Assembly: GCA_964017185.1 (NCBI GenBank)
Contig: OZ024874.1
Coordinates: 16,363,957-16,427,956, forward strand
Source: Rugalucina vietnamica
Lineage: Eukaryota; Mollusca; Bivalvia; Lucinida; Lucinidae
Length of the DNA: 64,000 nt
Reading direction: 5' to 3'
Shown here piece after piece: positions 22,790 to 35,039 of the stretch. The notes under the pieces were generated by a model that saw nothing but the letters and a program-made list of their open reading frames with translations, searched no databases and had not been told where the DNA came from. A program made the position numbers and the translations under genes. Position 1 is the stretch's first letter. Each line of letters begins with the position of its first letter.

Positions 22790-22945
22790 GGAAAGTAAGA
22801 TAAGAACTTTTATGGTCAGCATCAGCAGTTTTAGAACTAAATTTCTTGCATTTACATGAGTTGCTTGTTCATGGATAAACATACAGCTTGTCGATGTTTT
22901 GTTGTCCATTCGCACAAGGTCATAATTGCAAAAGGTTAAAGTATA
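22790..22945 (+). repeat. Dispersed repeat D, copy 1
   Basis: About 150 bp (agaacttttatggtcagc, tttcttgcatttacatg, gttgcttgttcatggata, gatgttttgttgtcc) recur with a few substitutions at about 34035-34185, inside an intron of the CARD gene, in the same orientation. Confidence 0.75.
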
Positions 22946-23794
22946 TTGCATGGGCAAGTTTTTGTAATGATTAAGTTATATCGAATACGTGTAATGATTT
23001 TTCTTCACTGAAAAGAAAACTCAGTACTTCCTATAAGTTTCTTATATTTGTAAACATGTCATCATGAAATTCTGGTTCCGAAAGACCCCCCACAACCAAA
23101 AATTAAATTTGGAAATCAATTCATAGTGTCTATGAATAAATTTTGAAAATCACGGGGACCCAACTGTTAATCTAGTGGAGATGGAAATGACATGAATCCT
23201 GCACTTCCGGATACAAGCATGAAACTTGGCAGATATGTTTATAAGCATGAACTATTTGAAATTTTCTCGTTAGCCAATCAAAATTACTCCAATTTTCAAG
23301 ATGGCGGCTCGAAATTCCAAGATGGCTGCCAAAATAAATACTAAATTAGAAAATGGTGTTCTAGTCAGTGAGAAAAAGCTGAATAATGCTGAAAATAATA
23401 TTTCTGGATTATTTGCAAATAAATAAATATTTAATTGAGTCAGTATTGCCTTTGTGGGATTTTAGAAGGGGCCCACAATGGGGAAAAGTAAGGCAATTTA
23501 GCTGAAAAAAGCTGTTTTGCAACAAAACTCGTTTTATAATTAAGTGAAAAAAAAAAAACTAAATTCAATTGTCATTATTGCCTTTACTCAAGTCATGAAT
23601 AACATAGTTTCAGTTTTAATGTGTACTGGAAATAAGGTCTATTTGAATTATGGGGTTGCTGAGGGGCATAATTTGAAACTGATTAGAATGGCTTTTATGA
23701 AGAATCGTGAAGTTTCTAACCTTTACTGGGAAATATGAAAATTTATAATGCAAATACACTTTGCTCTACACATTTTGATAATACAATTCTTCTT
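22946..23794. other. No gene; short repeat shared with 27640-27755
   Basis: Bases about 23170-23285 (gagatggaaa, tcctgcacttccggatac, tctcgttagcca) are matched in reverse complement near 27640-27755. The remainder is AT-rich with no recognised feature. Confidence 0.45.
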
Positions 23795-23796
23795 CA

Positions 23797-23800
23797 TTTA

Positions 23801-23840
<40 letters not shown>
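23797..23840 (+). repeat. (TTC)n microsatellite
   Basis: About 13 units of cttctt-type trinucleotide. Confidence 0.95.
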
Positions 23841-23841
<1 letters not shown>

Positions 23842-24517
23842 AATATCATGATGAACGATTTTAACATGAAATGAACTATATACAGCCAAAAAGTGCTACT
23901 TAGGATTGCAATTAACTTAAGCTGGCTACTGATGCTTCCAAATAGTTTTCGTTCACACCAACGACGACAACAGACACAACAACAAGTGCATGTACTACTA
24001 ATACTTTTCATCTTTAATGTACATTCTGTGCACATCTTTAATCTTTAGTGGTACATTTTTGATAGTGGATGAATAGGACAATTTAAGCTCTAAACTCCAG
24101 CTTGAAAGTTAAGGAAGTCTATTAGAAAGTTTTCATTCAATCTGGATTTCATCTATATGCTTGCATCGTCAGAGATTCTATTTTCTTCATAATGTGCTGC
24201 TGTTCTGTTGGAGGAGTAGCACCAGATTGATTGTTTCATGAAGCCTGGTCGCTAGACTCTATCGGTGTCTTTAATTCTTAATGAGACTTAACGGGTGTCT
24301 TTGTAGCATTTCCGTTTTTTTCGCCTTGAGAGTGGATCCCATCCTATATGTCTCTGTAGAAAATCTTTCTTTAGATGTTGCTCATCAGGCATTCCTATAT
24401 AAAGTTGGTGCATCTTAGCTGTGAAACTATAATACCATTTGCATTTTTTGCATCCTTTGATTTCTCCAGACCACTGTGTCTGTAAGCTTGTTTTAACGCT
24501 TGATTTTAAGGTGTTTT

Positions 24518-24605
24518 TTCTCGGGAATCTCCCGTTTTCGCCCACCTACTGATTGGCCCGTCTCATATGAGCTGAAATAATCTTGAAAGGGACGTAAAAC
24601 TGAAT
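24518..24605 (+). repeat. SINE 3' tail inserted in the LINE
   Basis: The block cgttttcgcccacctactg, tctcatatgagctgaaata, cttgaaagggacgtaaaac, ending in an A-rich stretch, matches in reverse complement the SINE at 60405-60655 and a third piece at 60870-60950. Confidence 0.7.
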
Positions 24606-26021
24606 TAAAAAAGTATTTGTCCATTCGTAGTGATTTGCAGATTAGTGTACAGCTTTCCGGTGCCGATTGGAGCACAACATTTGTCTTTTTTGTTGATTGT
24701 AAGGTCATAGCTATCACAGGTAATCCATGTGGATCTGTTGCACCATGCATTTATGCCTATGAGCTGGTATTCTTCGCCATTTCCCTTATCTTTGTCATCT
24801 GCATAGAGTATATCATCCAGCACATCTATGTGCACCTTAGTTTTAGTTTTCAACTTCCGTTGGTCGAATAACTTTCCATCAAAAATGTTCCTGATTGGAA
24901 AATGAGTATCACAGACTTAAACGGCTTCAATGAGTATCGCAAATGATATCATACAGAAAGGTGTTGTCCCCTAGAGCAACCTTGTTTGGCCTCATTTGTC
25001 ATATCACAAGGTTAATAGAACTCCCCATCGTCCTGTGCATGCATATCATCATTCCCACAGGATGACCATTTGACCATGATTTACTTTGACAGGCCATATC
25101 TTCGCAAGTCTCTCACAACTTTGTTTAAATTTTTGGTGAAGTTGACAAGCACCATATATAGGTCTGCTTTCTGTTCTTGACATTTCTCATAAAGTTGTCT
25201 TGCTATATGAAAATCATCTATTGTCTTCCTGTCATCTCTGAATCAGCATTGTCTTTCCGGAATAAATCCTGCCTGTCAAAGACTTCAGAATTTCCTTTCT
25301 GTGTGTGAAGATGAATGTCTTGTGGGAATTCTTCCTTCCTGCACACAGCCACGGTGAAACAGCTCTTTCAGTCTCTCTGTCATAGATAGCCCCCAGACGG
25401 TAGCGGAACTTGCATTTGAACATAGAAATTTACCAGCTGAGAGTCTGTTGAACTGCTAGAGACTCCTTTAAACTACCCTTGCATATTTGATTTTAATTTG
25501 AAGTACATGTATATTTTTCTGGCTATCGTTGACGATTTATAAGAGATCACTGATGACGATTTAGTACTTTATTAGTATTTTATTGTCTTTCATCTATGAC
25601 GGTTTGGTATTTATCAAGCAAATAAACTGAATTTTTTCTATTTTCTTTCAAGAGTCTTGCATGTCTCTGACTTTTGATATAGATTGACACATATTGCTGC
25701 TGGTTTGTCTTCTTGCATAAGGAGCTAGTATCATCTTAATGCTTGTGCTGTTCCTCAAGATTCTAGAAGCCTCCGAATATCTTAACCAGTCTCATCAAAC
25801 CAGTAATTGAGTTTTCGAGATGGATGTCTTTAAAGTTCTATAGCTGAAGAATGTTCCAGTTTTCTTCTGTGTCTTCCAAACTGAGATTGATTGTACCCAG
25901 TTGGATGCAAATGTACATTCTATTTTGGTTCAATTTCGAGACAACCAGTCTCTATGGTGGTTTCTTGCTTAAAAGTCGCCTCTAAGGCTTGTGTTTGATG
26001 ACACCAGTCTATAATCTATCC

Positions 26022-26431
26022 TGGGCCGTACTTGATATAGCCAATCCGATTGATCCGATCGACCGGAGCATAAGGATTCTAAATCAAGTAGTCGCAATGG
26101 AGCGTGACGAAGCGCTCCACCGTCCAAGGTAGTGTGATCGGAGCAAGTCACGTGACCTGCTCTAAAAAACATGGCGTCAAAATATTTATACAAAACACAA
26201 TCGTACAGCGAGAGTGCGAGTGCTGGTGACTTGTGGAAGTATTCTTCATCTGAATCATCTTCAGATGAGCCGTGGAATCGCTCATAATTAGACTCGCTAC
26301 GACCAACTTCAGAACATTGCTTTTCCTCACTTGATTTAGTAATGGGAATGCACTCCGTTTGCCCACTTTCCCTTGATTTAGCGTGCTGCTCGGAGCAATC
26401 CGATCACTTAAAATTTCTAAATCAAGTACGC
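26022..26431. mobile_element. MITE inserted in the LINE
   Basis: The ends are gggccgtacttgat at the left and atcaagtacgcccc at the right, continuing as inverted blocks with ccgatcgaccggagca and tgctcggagcaatccgatc. Length is about 410 bp with no coding content. LINE-derived protein similarity resumes on both sides. Confidence 0.65.
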
Positions 26432-27000
26432 CCCAGCACCCTGCTCTACATTACATTTGTCACTCTGACACCCTGCCTGTCTTTTTCTCCACACTATGAC
26501 ATACGGTTTATGAGACGCCCGTGTTTGGATCGCAGATGCACCCATGATGTTCACTTGTATATCACTTCATCTTGACTGATCATGGTAGGTGTATGAGATG
26601 GACAATATTGACATATTTATCGCCCGTCAGAGGAAGTATCGAAGTCATTAGGTGGTCATTGATGCCTTATGGCAGTCCTGACATCTTACACAAAGCCAGC
26701 TCTTCTCACTTTGGCCTCCACACTAGGAGAAAGTACAGCCGGCACCAACTCTTTTTCCATAACCTCTACAAACTAAGTCTCACTCAGTACAGCTATCTGC
26801 TTAACTGTGACTAACAAGTGACTGTTCTTCGCTGTTGTCCAGTCGACCCAGGATTATCTATTAAGGGGCGAACATTCCTCTGCCGATCTTCAATGGTGTG
26901 ACAAACATCTCAGTATTTGGGAGACAATATTGACTGCTTAATAAAGGTGTTTTACATAAATTCATGTTAAATATTATGTTTTCCTACAATTATGACCAGG

Positions 27001-27190
27001 GGAGAGTGGTAGCTTTGCGGTAAAGCGTCGGACTGACTGCATCGAGAGGTCCTGGGTTTGGTCACCACTGGGGGCGTCGTGTTGTGTCCTTGAGCAAGAC
27101 ACATTTACTCACCACAGAACTGAAGCATACCAAGTAGTGTAAGTTCAGTGCAGGCATGACTGTAAAAAAATGTTGACTCAATACAAAGAA
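27001..27190 (+). mobile_element. tRNA-derived SINE, diverged copy
   Basis: It is the same family as 21856-22075: tagctttgcggtaaagcg (box A region), gaggtcctgggtttgg (box B region), the core tccttgagcaagacac, and the tail gactcaatacaaa. Confidence 0.75.
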
Positions 27191-27739
27191 GAAAAACAAT
27201 ATTGACCATCCGTACATGTTGACTGTAGCTAAATATACCCCTATACTACTATGATTAAAATAAAAATTATCAGTTGTTCAACTTTGAAAGATCAGTCGAG
27301 TAGATAATAAATATTTGTAATGTTTAAATCATATTTATCTTGTGTCTTTTCACACAGCAGCCTGTAATGATCCATATGAATGTGTACTTGTTGAGTGATG
27401 TTTAAATATGGCAATTTACGGTATTATATTTTCACAAAAGCAGTTTTATGGCACTGTTGGACACGTTGATGAGTCCCAGAACAATGGTTTAAGCAATAAC
27501 AATCAGTAGTGCAATAAAATCCACCCATTTACAAATTCCAGTAGTATAGTGTGTCAATAAATCGTAAAATCAAATGATTTTGACGGCCATCTTGAAAATT
27601 GCGTTAGCCACCTTGAAAATGGAAAAATCTGAGATGGCTAACGAGAAAATATTTATTAGAAAGGATTAAAGAACATATTCTGAAAGTCTCATACTTGTAT
27701 CCGGAAGTGCAGGATTGTCTCAAAATCCTGACGTTTCCA

Positions 27740-28010
27740 TCTCCACTATTACGGCACTTGTGTTTTTCAGCTAATGGTTTATAAAGTTGACATGTAGATA
27801 CAATTTTGCCACGAAAACTCATTACATTCTTAAATTCCTTTTGTTTTTCTTTGTCTTGGCCGTAAACTAAAAAGTATAACACAGTCCTGTGGGTGTCTAT
27901 ATTGAAATATATATCCAAACGGCTTTGTAAATGTACATTTATCTACAGAGCGTGAAAAACAGTAAGATAAGCATCTGTTGTATGCATCGAAGACGTTGTT
28001 AAAATTTAAT
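27740..28010 (+). repeat. Left arm of a 3.6 kb wide inverted repeat
   Basis: About 250 bp (gcacttgtgtttttcagc, gaaaactcattacattc, cacagtcctgtgggtgtc, aacagtaagataagcatc) are matched in reverse complement at 31135-31385. Sequence between the arms includes the 28319-28950 array. Confidence 0.8.
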
Positions 28011-28170
28011 ATGCGACACAGAAATGCATCGTGGAAGAATGAGACCGATGATTCAGTAAAATAAAATAGCAAATGTTGCGATATGGAGACAGTGATGCAT
28101 TTTCTTCAATAAATATTTTTAGATACATGGTAAAGGGGTCAACCATGCATGTTTTTTTTATACTGTATTA

Positions 28171-28318
28171 TTACTTGCAGAGGCTGGAGAAAGTTGTTTG
28201 AGCCCGAGGCCGAGGGTTCAAAGTGCTCCCGAAGACTTTTCTTATGTAAATGCAATGAAATAACCATAGTTTATCGCTGTTCTTGTATAATACACCATTC
28301 CAATGAAAACTGCCTCGT
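28171..28318. other. Spacer before the 177 bp array
   Basis: No feature recognised. Confidence 0.3.
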
Positions 28319-28950
28319 GTAATAAACCTGGCTAAAATTGACAGGAGCCTGCGCTTCAAACACCGGAAAAGATTAACTGGCTGCGCCTCGAGACCTGAAG
28401 ACCGATTTAAGTGTACAGATTCGAGGAGGCCACTTTTAAAATGTTCATACCAAGTTTAAATAAATTGGCCGAAGTATCCCACTTCTGACACCAATTGTAA
28501 TAAACCTGGCTAAAATTGACAGGAGCCTGCGCTTCAAACTCCGGAAAAGATTAGCTGGCTGCGCATCGAGACCTGAAGACCGATTTAAGTTTACAGATCC
28601 GAGGCCACTGTTTAAATGTTCATACCAAGTTTACATGAATTGGCCGAAGTATCCCACTTCTGACACCAATTGTAATAAACCTGGCTAAAATTGACAGGAG
28701 ACTGCGCTTCAAACTCCGGAAAAGATTAGCTGGCTGCGCCGCGAGACCTGAAGACCGATTTAAGTGTACAGATCCGAGGCCACTTTTTAGATGCAGTCAC
28801 ACCGAGTTGAAATAAACTTGGCCGAAGTAACCTAACGCAGACACCAGTTGTTGTAAACCTTGCTAAAATTGGCTGGAGCCTGTCTTTCAAACTCCGGCGA
28901 AGATTAGAAGGCTGTGTTCCTAAACCTGAAGACGATTTTAGGACTCATAA
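28319..28950 (+). repeat. Tandem array, about 177 bp unit, 3.5 copies
   Basis: Units start near 28319, 28498, 28673 and 28850 with aataaacctggctaaaatt and contain ggagcctgcgcttcaaac, gacctgaagaccgattt and ggccgaagtatcccac. The last unit is strongly diverged and fades after about 100 bp. Smaller echoes of gtttattcagac occur to about 29045. Confidence 0.85.
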
Positions 28951-31130
28951 TTTTAGACGCAGTTGGGGGTTTATTCAGACACAGTGTGCACTTTACGGGT
29001 TTCGAATCACTTATTCTGAGATGAATTTAGGGTTTTATTCAGACTCGGATGTGCTTCTACAGTTTTACCCCAAATATGATGTATTGGGTGAATTTATTCT
29101 ATCAGGATTGCCGACACCACAGACTTTGTTTTAGGACATCTTTAGTAATGACCAAATCTTCATGTAAGAATTTGAGGATAAGTCCGAAATTCCTCTCTTA
29201 ACAAACCAGTCTTAAACTTATAAGAATTACAAGTCTAACTCTTGTTTGCTAAGCCCTTAAAAATGACCACGTAACAAGAAAGTGGTTTATAAATCTATTT
29301 TGTACTAATATTTCTATCATAAGCATGGGCAAAGCAAACATGTAAACAACACAACAGCAATAATGACAAATTATGCAACCAAATTACAAAGACAGAAAGC
29401 AGTAAATTGTAATTAAAGTTTCATAATCTATTATGACTCTTGGAAAAGTTAATTTAGAAGTAAAGCCAAAAGTAAGTTTAATTTCTTCAATGATAATAAT
29501 TATTTCAGCAATGAAAGAAACTACAGAGTTCTTACAGTTATGTGAACACAGAATGTCTAAGAAAATAAACAAGGGCAAAAATAACTAAGTTTAAAACATT
29601 TGCAGACTTAGACAATTTCAGAGAAAATATTTCTATGCCAAAAATGACTAAGTTAAAAAGTTTCGCGGACTTAGACAATGTTCAGATGTCAAAAATTTCT
29701 AAGTCCAAAATAAGAAAATAAATAATTAATTAAATCCTTTGGAATTTCACTATTAATCCATAGAAGAATAAGCACACAGAATAATAATCCAAGAAGTGAA
29801 GGAAACTCAAAAACAGTCCCTTATATACCTGAAAATGCTACCTGTCTTACCTATAACATGAATGGTCACTTCCAGTTTAAAAACAGGTTTTAAAGCTAAA
29901 ATATGCAAAATATGCAAAAACTGTTACGGCTACAGTGTTTAATATGACAAAGACTTTCAATACATGTAACAAAAAGCATTTTAAAAGGCCATTTTAAAGT
30001 TTATAAATCTAAACACAAATCTGCTCAACCTAGTAAAAATTGACTCTTCCAAATTCCAGAACTAAGGAATACACATCTGCCTCCTTAAAATTGCAACTTT
30101 AGAGGTGCTAAAGGTGACACAGTAGTGTCAAGCAAAAAGGTCCCTTAGGTTTACAGAACAAATAAGATGAAAACTAAAGTAACTTCCAAATAATCTAAGA
30201 TTTCCTTAAAAGTTATAAAAGTCAAAACACTTACATTATAATAATATACTCTCAAAAGTTTTCTCACTAGAAAAAAGTCAAATTAATTAAATAATTCAGA
30301 CATTTACTTAAAAAGCACAGGCCCTAAAATTCTATGATTCCTTTAAATTACATCTAAAATATAAAGACTATGCTAAAGATTTACAGCCTAATGCAAAGAT
30401 AACATAAATGTCTATACTTTTACCAAAAATCATGAAAATTGCATAAAGATTAAGCTTGCTAGGACTGAAAAAGTATTTGCAGGACAAGTCATGACAAAGT
30501 CTAATTACTGCATACACAAAAATTGCTAAATACTCAGTCAAAATCAGTCCTATGAAAGTGAAAACTTCAGGAAATGTGCATTGTATCAACTACTATCTAA
30601 AGATACTAAAATCAGTGCAAAAAATACATAGAAAAAGGAAAAATTACATAGAAAATTGGGGGTCAAAACATGTCAAAACCTGAGGTTTACCACACTCGCA
30701 ATCGCACCTAAAAACCGCATAAACCCATTTCCCTTAATTCATTCTGATGTTTTTCCCCCTGCTTATCAGAAATGCATGGAGCCACCCATATTCAATGATA
30801 AACAATATTTGGTTAAGCCGTAGATTCATTTAATGTAAGGAAACATAAGTTCTGTCACTGATATGTCCGAAAATGATTTGCTGTTTCGAGGCAAGAATAA
30901 ATCAGTTGTGTCTTTCGAATGTTGACAAAGCTGAATCAGAAACTCATTCAAAATAAAAGTGGTATATGCTTTGAACCTCGCTCAACGAAGTGCATGTAGT
31001 CCAAGGAAAAAACGCCATGCAATATTTCGCTTGATAAAGGCACTCGTTATGCTTCTTCATGTACGTAAATAACTTTTGAAAGAGCCCAACAAAATGCTAA
31101 TTCTTCCATGACTCATTCTATTAGTACGTA
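28951..31130. other. AT-rich interior of the wide inverted repeat
   Basis: No gene or RNA was recognised. A diverged local duplication near 29590-29710 repeats gacttagacaat and aaaaatgactaagtt. The position between inverted arms suggests an old, coding-dead DNA transposon, but I found no transposase similarity. Confidence 0.35.
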
Positions 31131-31134
31131 CCTT

Positions 31135-31385
31135 CATCTTCGATGCATACAAAAGATGCTTATCTTACTGTTTTTCACGATCAGTAAATAAATGTGCATT
31201 TACAAAGCCGTTTGGATACAAATATCAATAAAGACACCCACAGGACTGTGTTATACTTCTTAGTTTACGACCAAGGCAAAGAAAAACAAAAGGAATTTAA
31301 GAATGTAATGAGTTTCCGGGGCAAAATTGTATCTACATGTCAACTTTATAAACCATTAGTTGAAAAACACAAGTGCCGTAAGTTT
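31135..31385 (-). repeat. Right arm of the wide inverted repeat
   Basis: It is the reverse complement of 27740-28010 with scattered substitutions; cacccacaggactgtg and gtatctacatgtcaac are clear matches. Confidence 0.8.
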
Positions 31386-31649
31386 TCCAATTGACTTCAA
31401 GTGGGAACATAAAAGAATTTTGCAGATCATAGTGGACGCCGATTTTGCAAACTCAGCTTTGTTTATTTTCACGAGAGCAAAACATGTGCTACTTACCGTT
31501 CAAGGGCAGAGGATGTGGAACGTCGCATTCGTAACGATCTCGCCGACGCATACGAAACTTCATAATAGCATGCATTAACATTCCACGTCGCATCAATAAT
31601 CACGATTAACAGTTGGGTCCCCGTGAAAATGTGCGGTGTAAAAATACCG

Positions 31650-31835
31650 ATAACACTGCTGGAGAAGTTTGGCTGTTAAACAGTTATTTGGCGTTGAAGT
31701 CCGTGACATGAATCCTGACACTAGCAAACCTAATAAGTTGCGAAATGTATACACCATAAGAAGCACGACGAGACATGATACCATCCAAAAACGACAAATT
31801 TACTATATCATATTAAGAAGTTATGTTTACCAGGA
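31650..31835 (+). repeat. Dispersed repeat E, copy 1
   Basis: It contains tgctggagaagtttggct, aataagttgcgaaatgta, tacaccataagaa and catccaaaa, repeated at about 45180-45345 beside a Penelope-like fragment in the same orientation. It may be part of that element. Confidence 0.6.
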
Positions 31836-32643
31836 GACACATGCGGTCCATCTATTAAATCTTTGGGCAACTAACAGGGCGGCGTAAAACTTCGATAACT
31901 TGTAAATGCGTCTTAGAAGTTCATTCTGAATATTTTAGTGAAGAGTTTATATTGTGAGAATGATCAACGGGTACTAACTGATAAAAAGTCTATTTGGATC
32001 ATTTGATTTTTTTTGTTGAGATTCTACATATAAATATGATTTTATCAATGGCTTACATGTAATATGAAAAAGCAACACCATCTCATGAATGTTAACAAAT
32101 TTGAATGAGTTATCTTAATATATCCGCATCACCTATTAGATGACCACTGACATGTTTAATTGCAATGATATCTGATATATTACACGATATATATTTATAT
32201 TTTAAATATTATAAAAGCACATTGACTATATTTTCTTCTTTTTATTTTTGTATGTGTCAATAATGACATCAAATATTAAAATTTACAATAGATATAATTT
32301 AACTTCACCAGAAATTCGATGTAGGCTGATATAGAATTAATAAAAATCTTTAGTGTAAGAAATATCAAATACCAAATAACAATGTATTTTGTTTGGTCGT
32401 CGCTGCTGACGTTGTTGTTTAAGTTAATAGATAAATTTATAAAAAGTAACATATGAAATAAAAAAAAATAGCTGTTAAAATGTGTTCACGCAATCACTTT
32501 ACTGAAGGATAGCAAACTCACAAAATTAAAGGCTAGCAGACAATGTTCCCCGATTGTCGCATGAGAAATCAAGTAGTGTCGGATCGGATGGGAATGATTT
32601 CCTGGTGAAATGAAAAGTGTTTATACGTTCGTTAAAATAAAAT
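31836..32643. other. AT-rich spacer, nothing recognised
   Basis: Very AT-rich sequence with no supported feature. Confidence 0.35.
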
Positions 32644-32877
32644 GAGCCGCCTCATGGGAAAACCAACAATCTGCATAGGCGAAAACAAAGACGCAGATCA
32701 GCTTCGCGGTAACCGCGAAGCTGATCAGCGCCTTTATTTTCGCTACTCGGATAGTACAATTCCTCTTCTACTTAAATCCGAAATTTCAAGCTTCTAGCTC
32801 TTTTCTGTGCTTGTACAGGTCGGTTTGTGTCGGACCTGTTCGGAAACCACATTATTGGTTTTCTCACGAGGCGGCTC
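32644..32877. mobile_element. MITE family C, second copy
   Basis: The ends are gagccgcctcatgggaaaa and ttttctcacgaggcggctc. The central stem-loop at 32679-32743 is conserved base for base in its core with the copy at 21131-21195. It lies about 0.5 kb downstream of the CARD gene stop. Confidence 0.85.
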
Positions 32878-33064
32878 AAATGCTGTTAACGATCAAACAT
32901 GTCTTCTGGTACAACGTAACAAAAACGTAAACATGAAATAAAGTTAATTGCAGTTCACAGTGAAGTAAGAGGGTTTTAAATACCTACTTCTGAAGAAGCT
33001 AAAAGTGGTACCACTGTTTATTCGGTTAATGACCCCTAATGGTGCAATATGGCCCTTAGATTGA

Positions 33065-33310
33065 GGTGATTATCACATCTCTACAGGGGGTCATAAAGAG
33101 GCCCTAAAGGATAATACTTGTAGTTCCACTGTTTATTGATTTTATGGTCCCTGATAACCTGTGCAAGAAAACTGCCTCTGCAATTGATATTGATTTTTCC
33201 TGTTGGCCACTACATGTATTCTGAGTTATCGTCAGGGCACTAGGTTTTCTAATGCACTGTCCCTTATCTAATGACCCTCAATAGACCTGGAAATAGGTCT
33301 TAAAGTTATC
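33065..33310 (+). repeat. Dispersed repeat F, copy 1 (CARD gene 3' end)
   Basis: About 240 bp (ggtgattatcacatctct, ggtcataaagaggcc, tattgattttatggtcc, tgagttatcgtcagggca) recur at 43630-43865 in the same orientation. On the minus strand this copy supplies AATAAA-type signals (tttatt at about 33132-33137 and 33017-33022) that could serve the CARD gene mRNA. Confidence 0.75.
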
Positions 33311-33393
33311 CGTGTCAGTCATAGATTGTTAAAATGTTTGCATAAAAAGTTTAGACATATTTTCTAGCTATACCATATATCAGTTATAGTGTG

Positions 33394-33983
33394 TTACTTT
33401 CTTTGCCCGCGGTTATGCTCCTTATGATGACTGCGTACTACGCGTGGTTGCATTATAGTAGGAGACTGGGTTGGACTAAGAGTATCTGAATTGCATGCAG
33501 TACCGCCACTCCCACAGGGTGATATTGGCATTAACTGTAGCAAAAAGTCTTGCTTATAATATGGACCACAGAAATCAGATGCCAAATTGTTAAATGGTAA
33601 TGATACATCTGGGCTTTGACAAGGGGTTATGTCTTCGAATTCGTTTGTATAGGGACTTTGTCTGCCATTGCCTCCCACTGACGGAATACTTGCTCCATCA
33701 TCGAATATTTTCGTTCCTTCTTCCTCAGTACTGCGCGATGGTGTAACATCTTCTGACTTGCTCTGAACAAGGGTATCTCTGATAAGCGTAGCACCCCTGC
33801 AGGCTTTAACGTTTATTGAACACGCTGAGATAGTGGTGCTTCCGGGCGCATTATGGTCATCACTGAATTCACAGCTGATGATCGCTTCTGTTAGTTCGTC
33901 ATGGATCTTATGGTTTGAGGGACGGCCGTCTTCTGTATCTGTATTCTCGGGATACTTGTTTTCTTTATTAAAGTCGAATTCAT
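33394..33983 (-). CDS. CARD gene terminal exon
   Basis: It encodes 195 residues and the TAA stop. The sequence is rich in acidic residues first (DEFDFNKENKYPENTDTEDG), then Ser/Thr-Pro motifs (TPSRS, CQSPDVS, ISPC, LSPTQSPT), and ends in a basic patch (RVVRSHHKEHNRGQRK). It is a disordered tail that could be phosphorylated or bind partners. The acceptor is cttgaacag|. Confidence 0.75.
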
Positions 33984-34991
33984 CTGTTCAAGAGATTGAT
34001 ACATTAAACACCTTATATATGTACATTCATAGAAACAATAAGGTAAGAACTTTTATGGTCAGCATGAGCAGCTTTAGAACTAAATTTCTTGCATTTACAT
34101 GCGTTGCTTGTTCATGGATAAACACACAACTGGTCGATGTTTTGTTGTCCTTTCGCACAAGGTAATTGCAAATGGTTAAAGTCTTGTGCATAAATTTTAG
34201 ATTTTGCTTAATTTCTGTACTTTTTTTTCTTCATAACAATTAGCATGTGGTTGACGCGCTTATGAAGAGGAAGATGCAAGCGGCCTCAAAGCATTGGATT
34301 TAAGTAACACACAATACATTATAAATTACCGTCAGTCGTTTGATGTTCTTGCTGATTTTGGACCCAGTTTTCGGTATACTTTGCTTTATCCACCTCACTC
34401 GTCTGGTATATAGCCTTGTGCAGACTTAGCTGAAGCTCGGACTCTGTGGGTATTTCTAATAAAACAAATAAGACTAATGATGTGTTTGTATAATGTGTCT
34501 CCCAACAGTCTCAGAAAACAAATGGTTAGCTGTTATCAGTATACATGTTAAACCTAGGCAAAGGAATATTCTAAAAGCAAAAAAGGAATAAAACTGTTCA
34601 ATTGAGGGAACATACATGTATGACCAGAAATTCCGTTAACGCAAACATTTTCATGCCTGATCGTTCATATTCAAGCCCGTAACGTGTCAAAATATACAAT
34701 TGTTGCATAACTATCTAGAAAAGGTCCCGATAATTATATAATCAAATACATTATTTTTAAACAAACAACTTACCTTTCGTCCAATTAACAAGGTATTCTG
34801 CTGTATATGTTATGTCTTTACCTTCAGATTTGTTCCTGCAATCATCGCCAATTGCTGACATCATGAAAGGACAATCCGCATTATCTTCTGAAATTAAGTA
34901 TTCATTAGCACGTTTAATGAAACGGGAAGACCTACACACAAATGTAATTAGATTTTTATTGACATTCTCAAAATTACTGTATTATATACTG

Positions 34992-35039
<48 letters not shown>

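Larger units (their letters stand above)
24240..26830 (-). pseudogene. Degraded LINE (endonuclease + reverse transcriptase)
   Basis: Read on the minus strand, the order is that of a non-LTR retrotransposon. Around 26830-26640 lies an endonuclease-like stretch (IAVLSET, then GLPKGINDHLMTS, PLTGDKYVNIV). At 25920-25640 is the linker before the polymerase (LEDTEENWN). At 25280-24600 are reverse transcriptase pieces (CQEQKADLYMVLVNFTK for the DFTKAFD region, then LYADDKDK for the FADD catalytic motif). At 24500-24300 is the C-terminal GMPDEQHLKKDF region. Stops and frameshifts are frequent, so it is dead. A MITE (26022-26431) and a SINE tail (24518-24605) have inserted into it. Exact clade not assigned. 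Confidence 0.7.

Noticed and set aside
22514-22957. Minus-strand open frame of 147 codons
   Set aside because: It runs straight through two dispersed repeats (22590-22765 and 22790-22945), so the frame is a by-product of repeat sequence.
28319-28950. CRISPR-like spaced repeat array
   Set aside because: Units are contiguous 177 bp tandem repeats without unique spacers, in a eukaryotic context.
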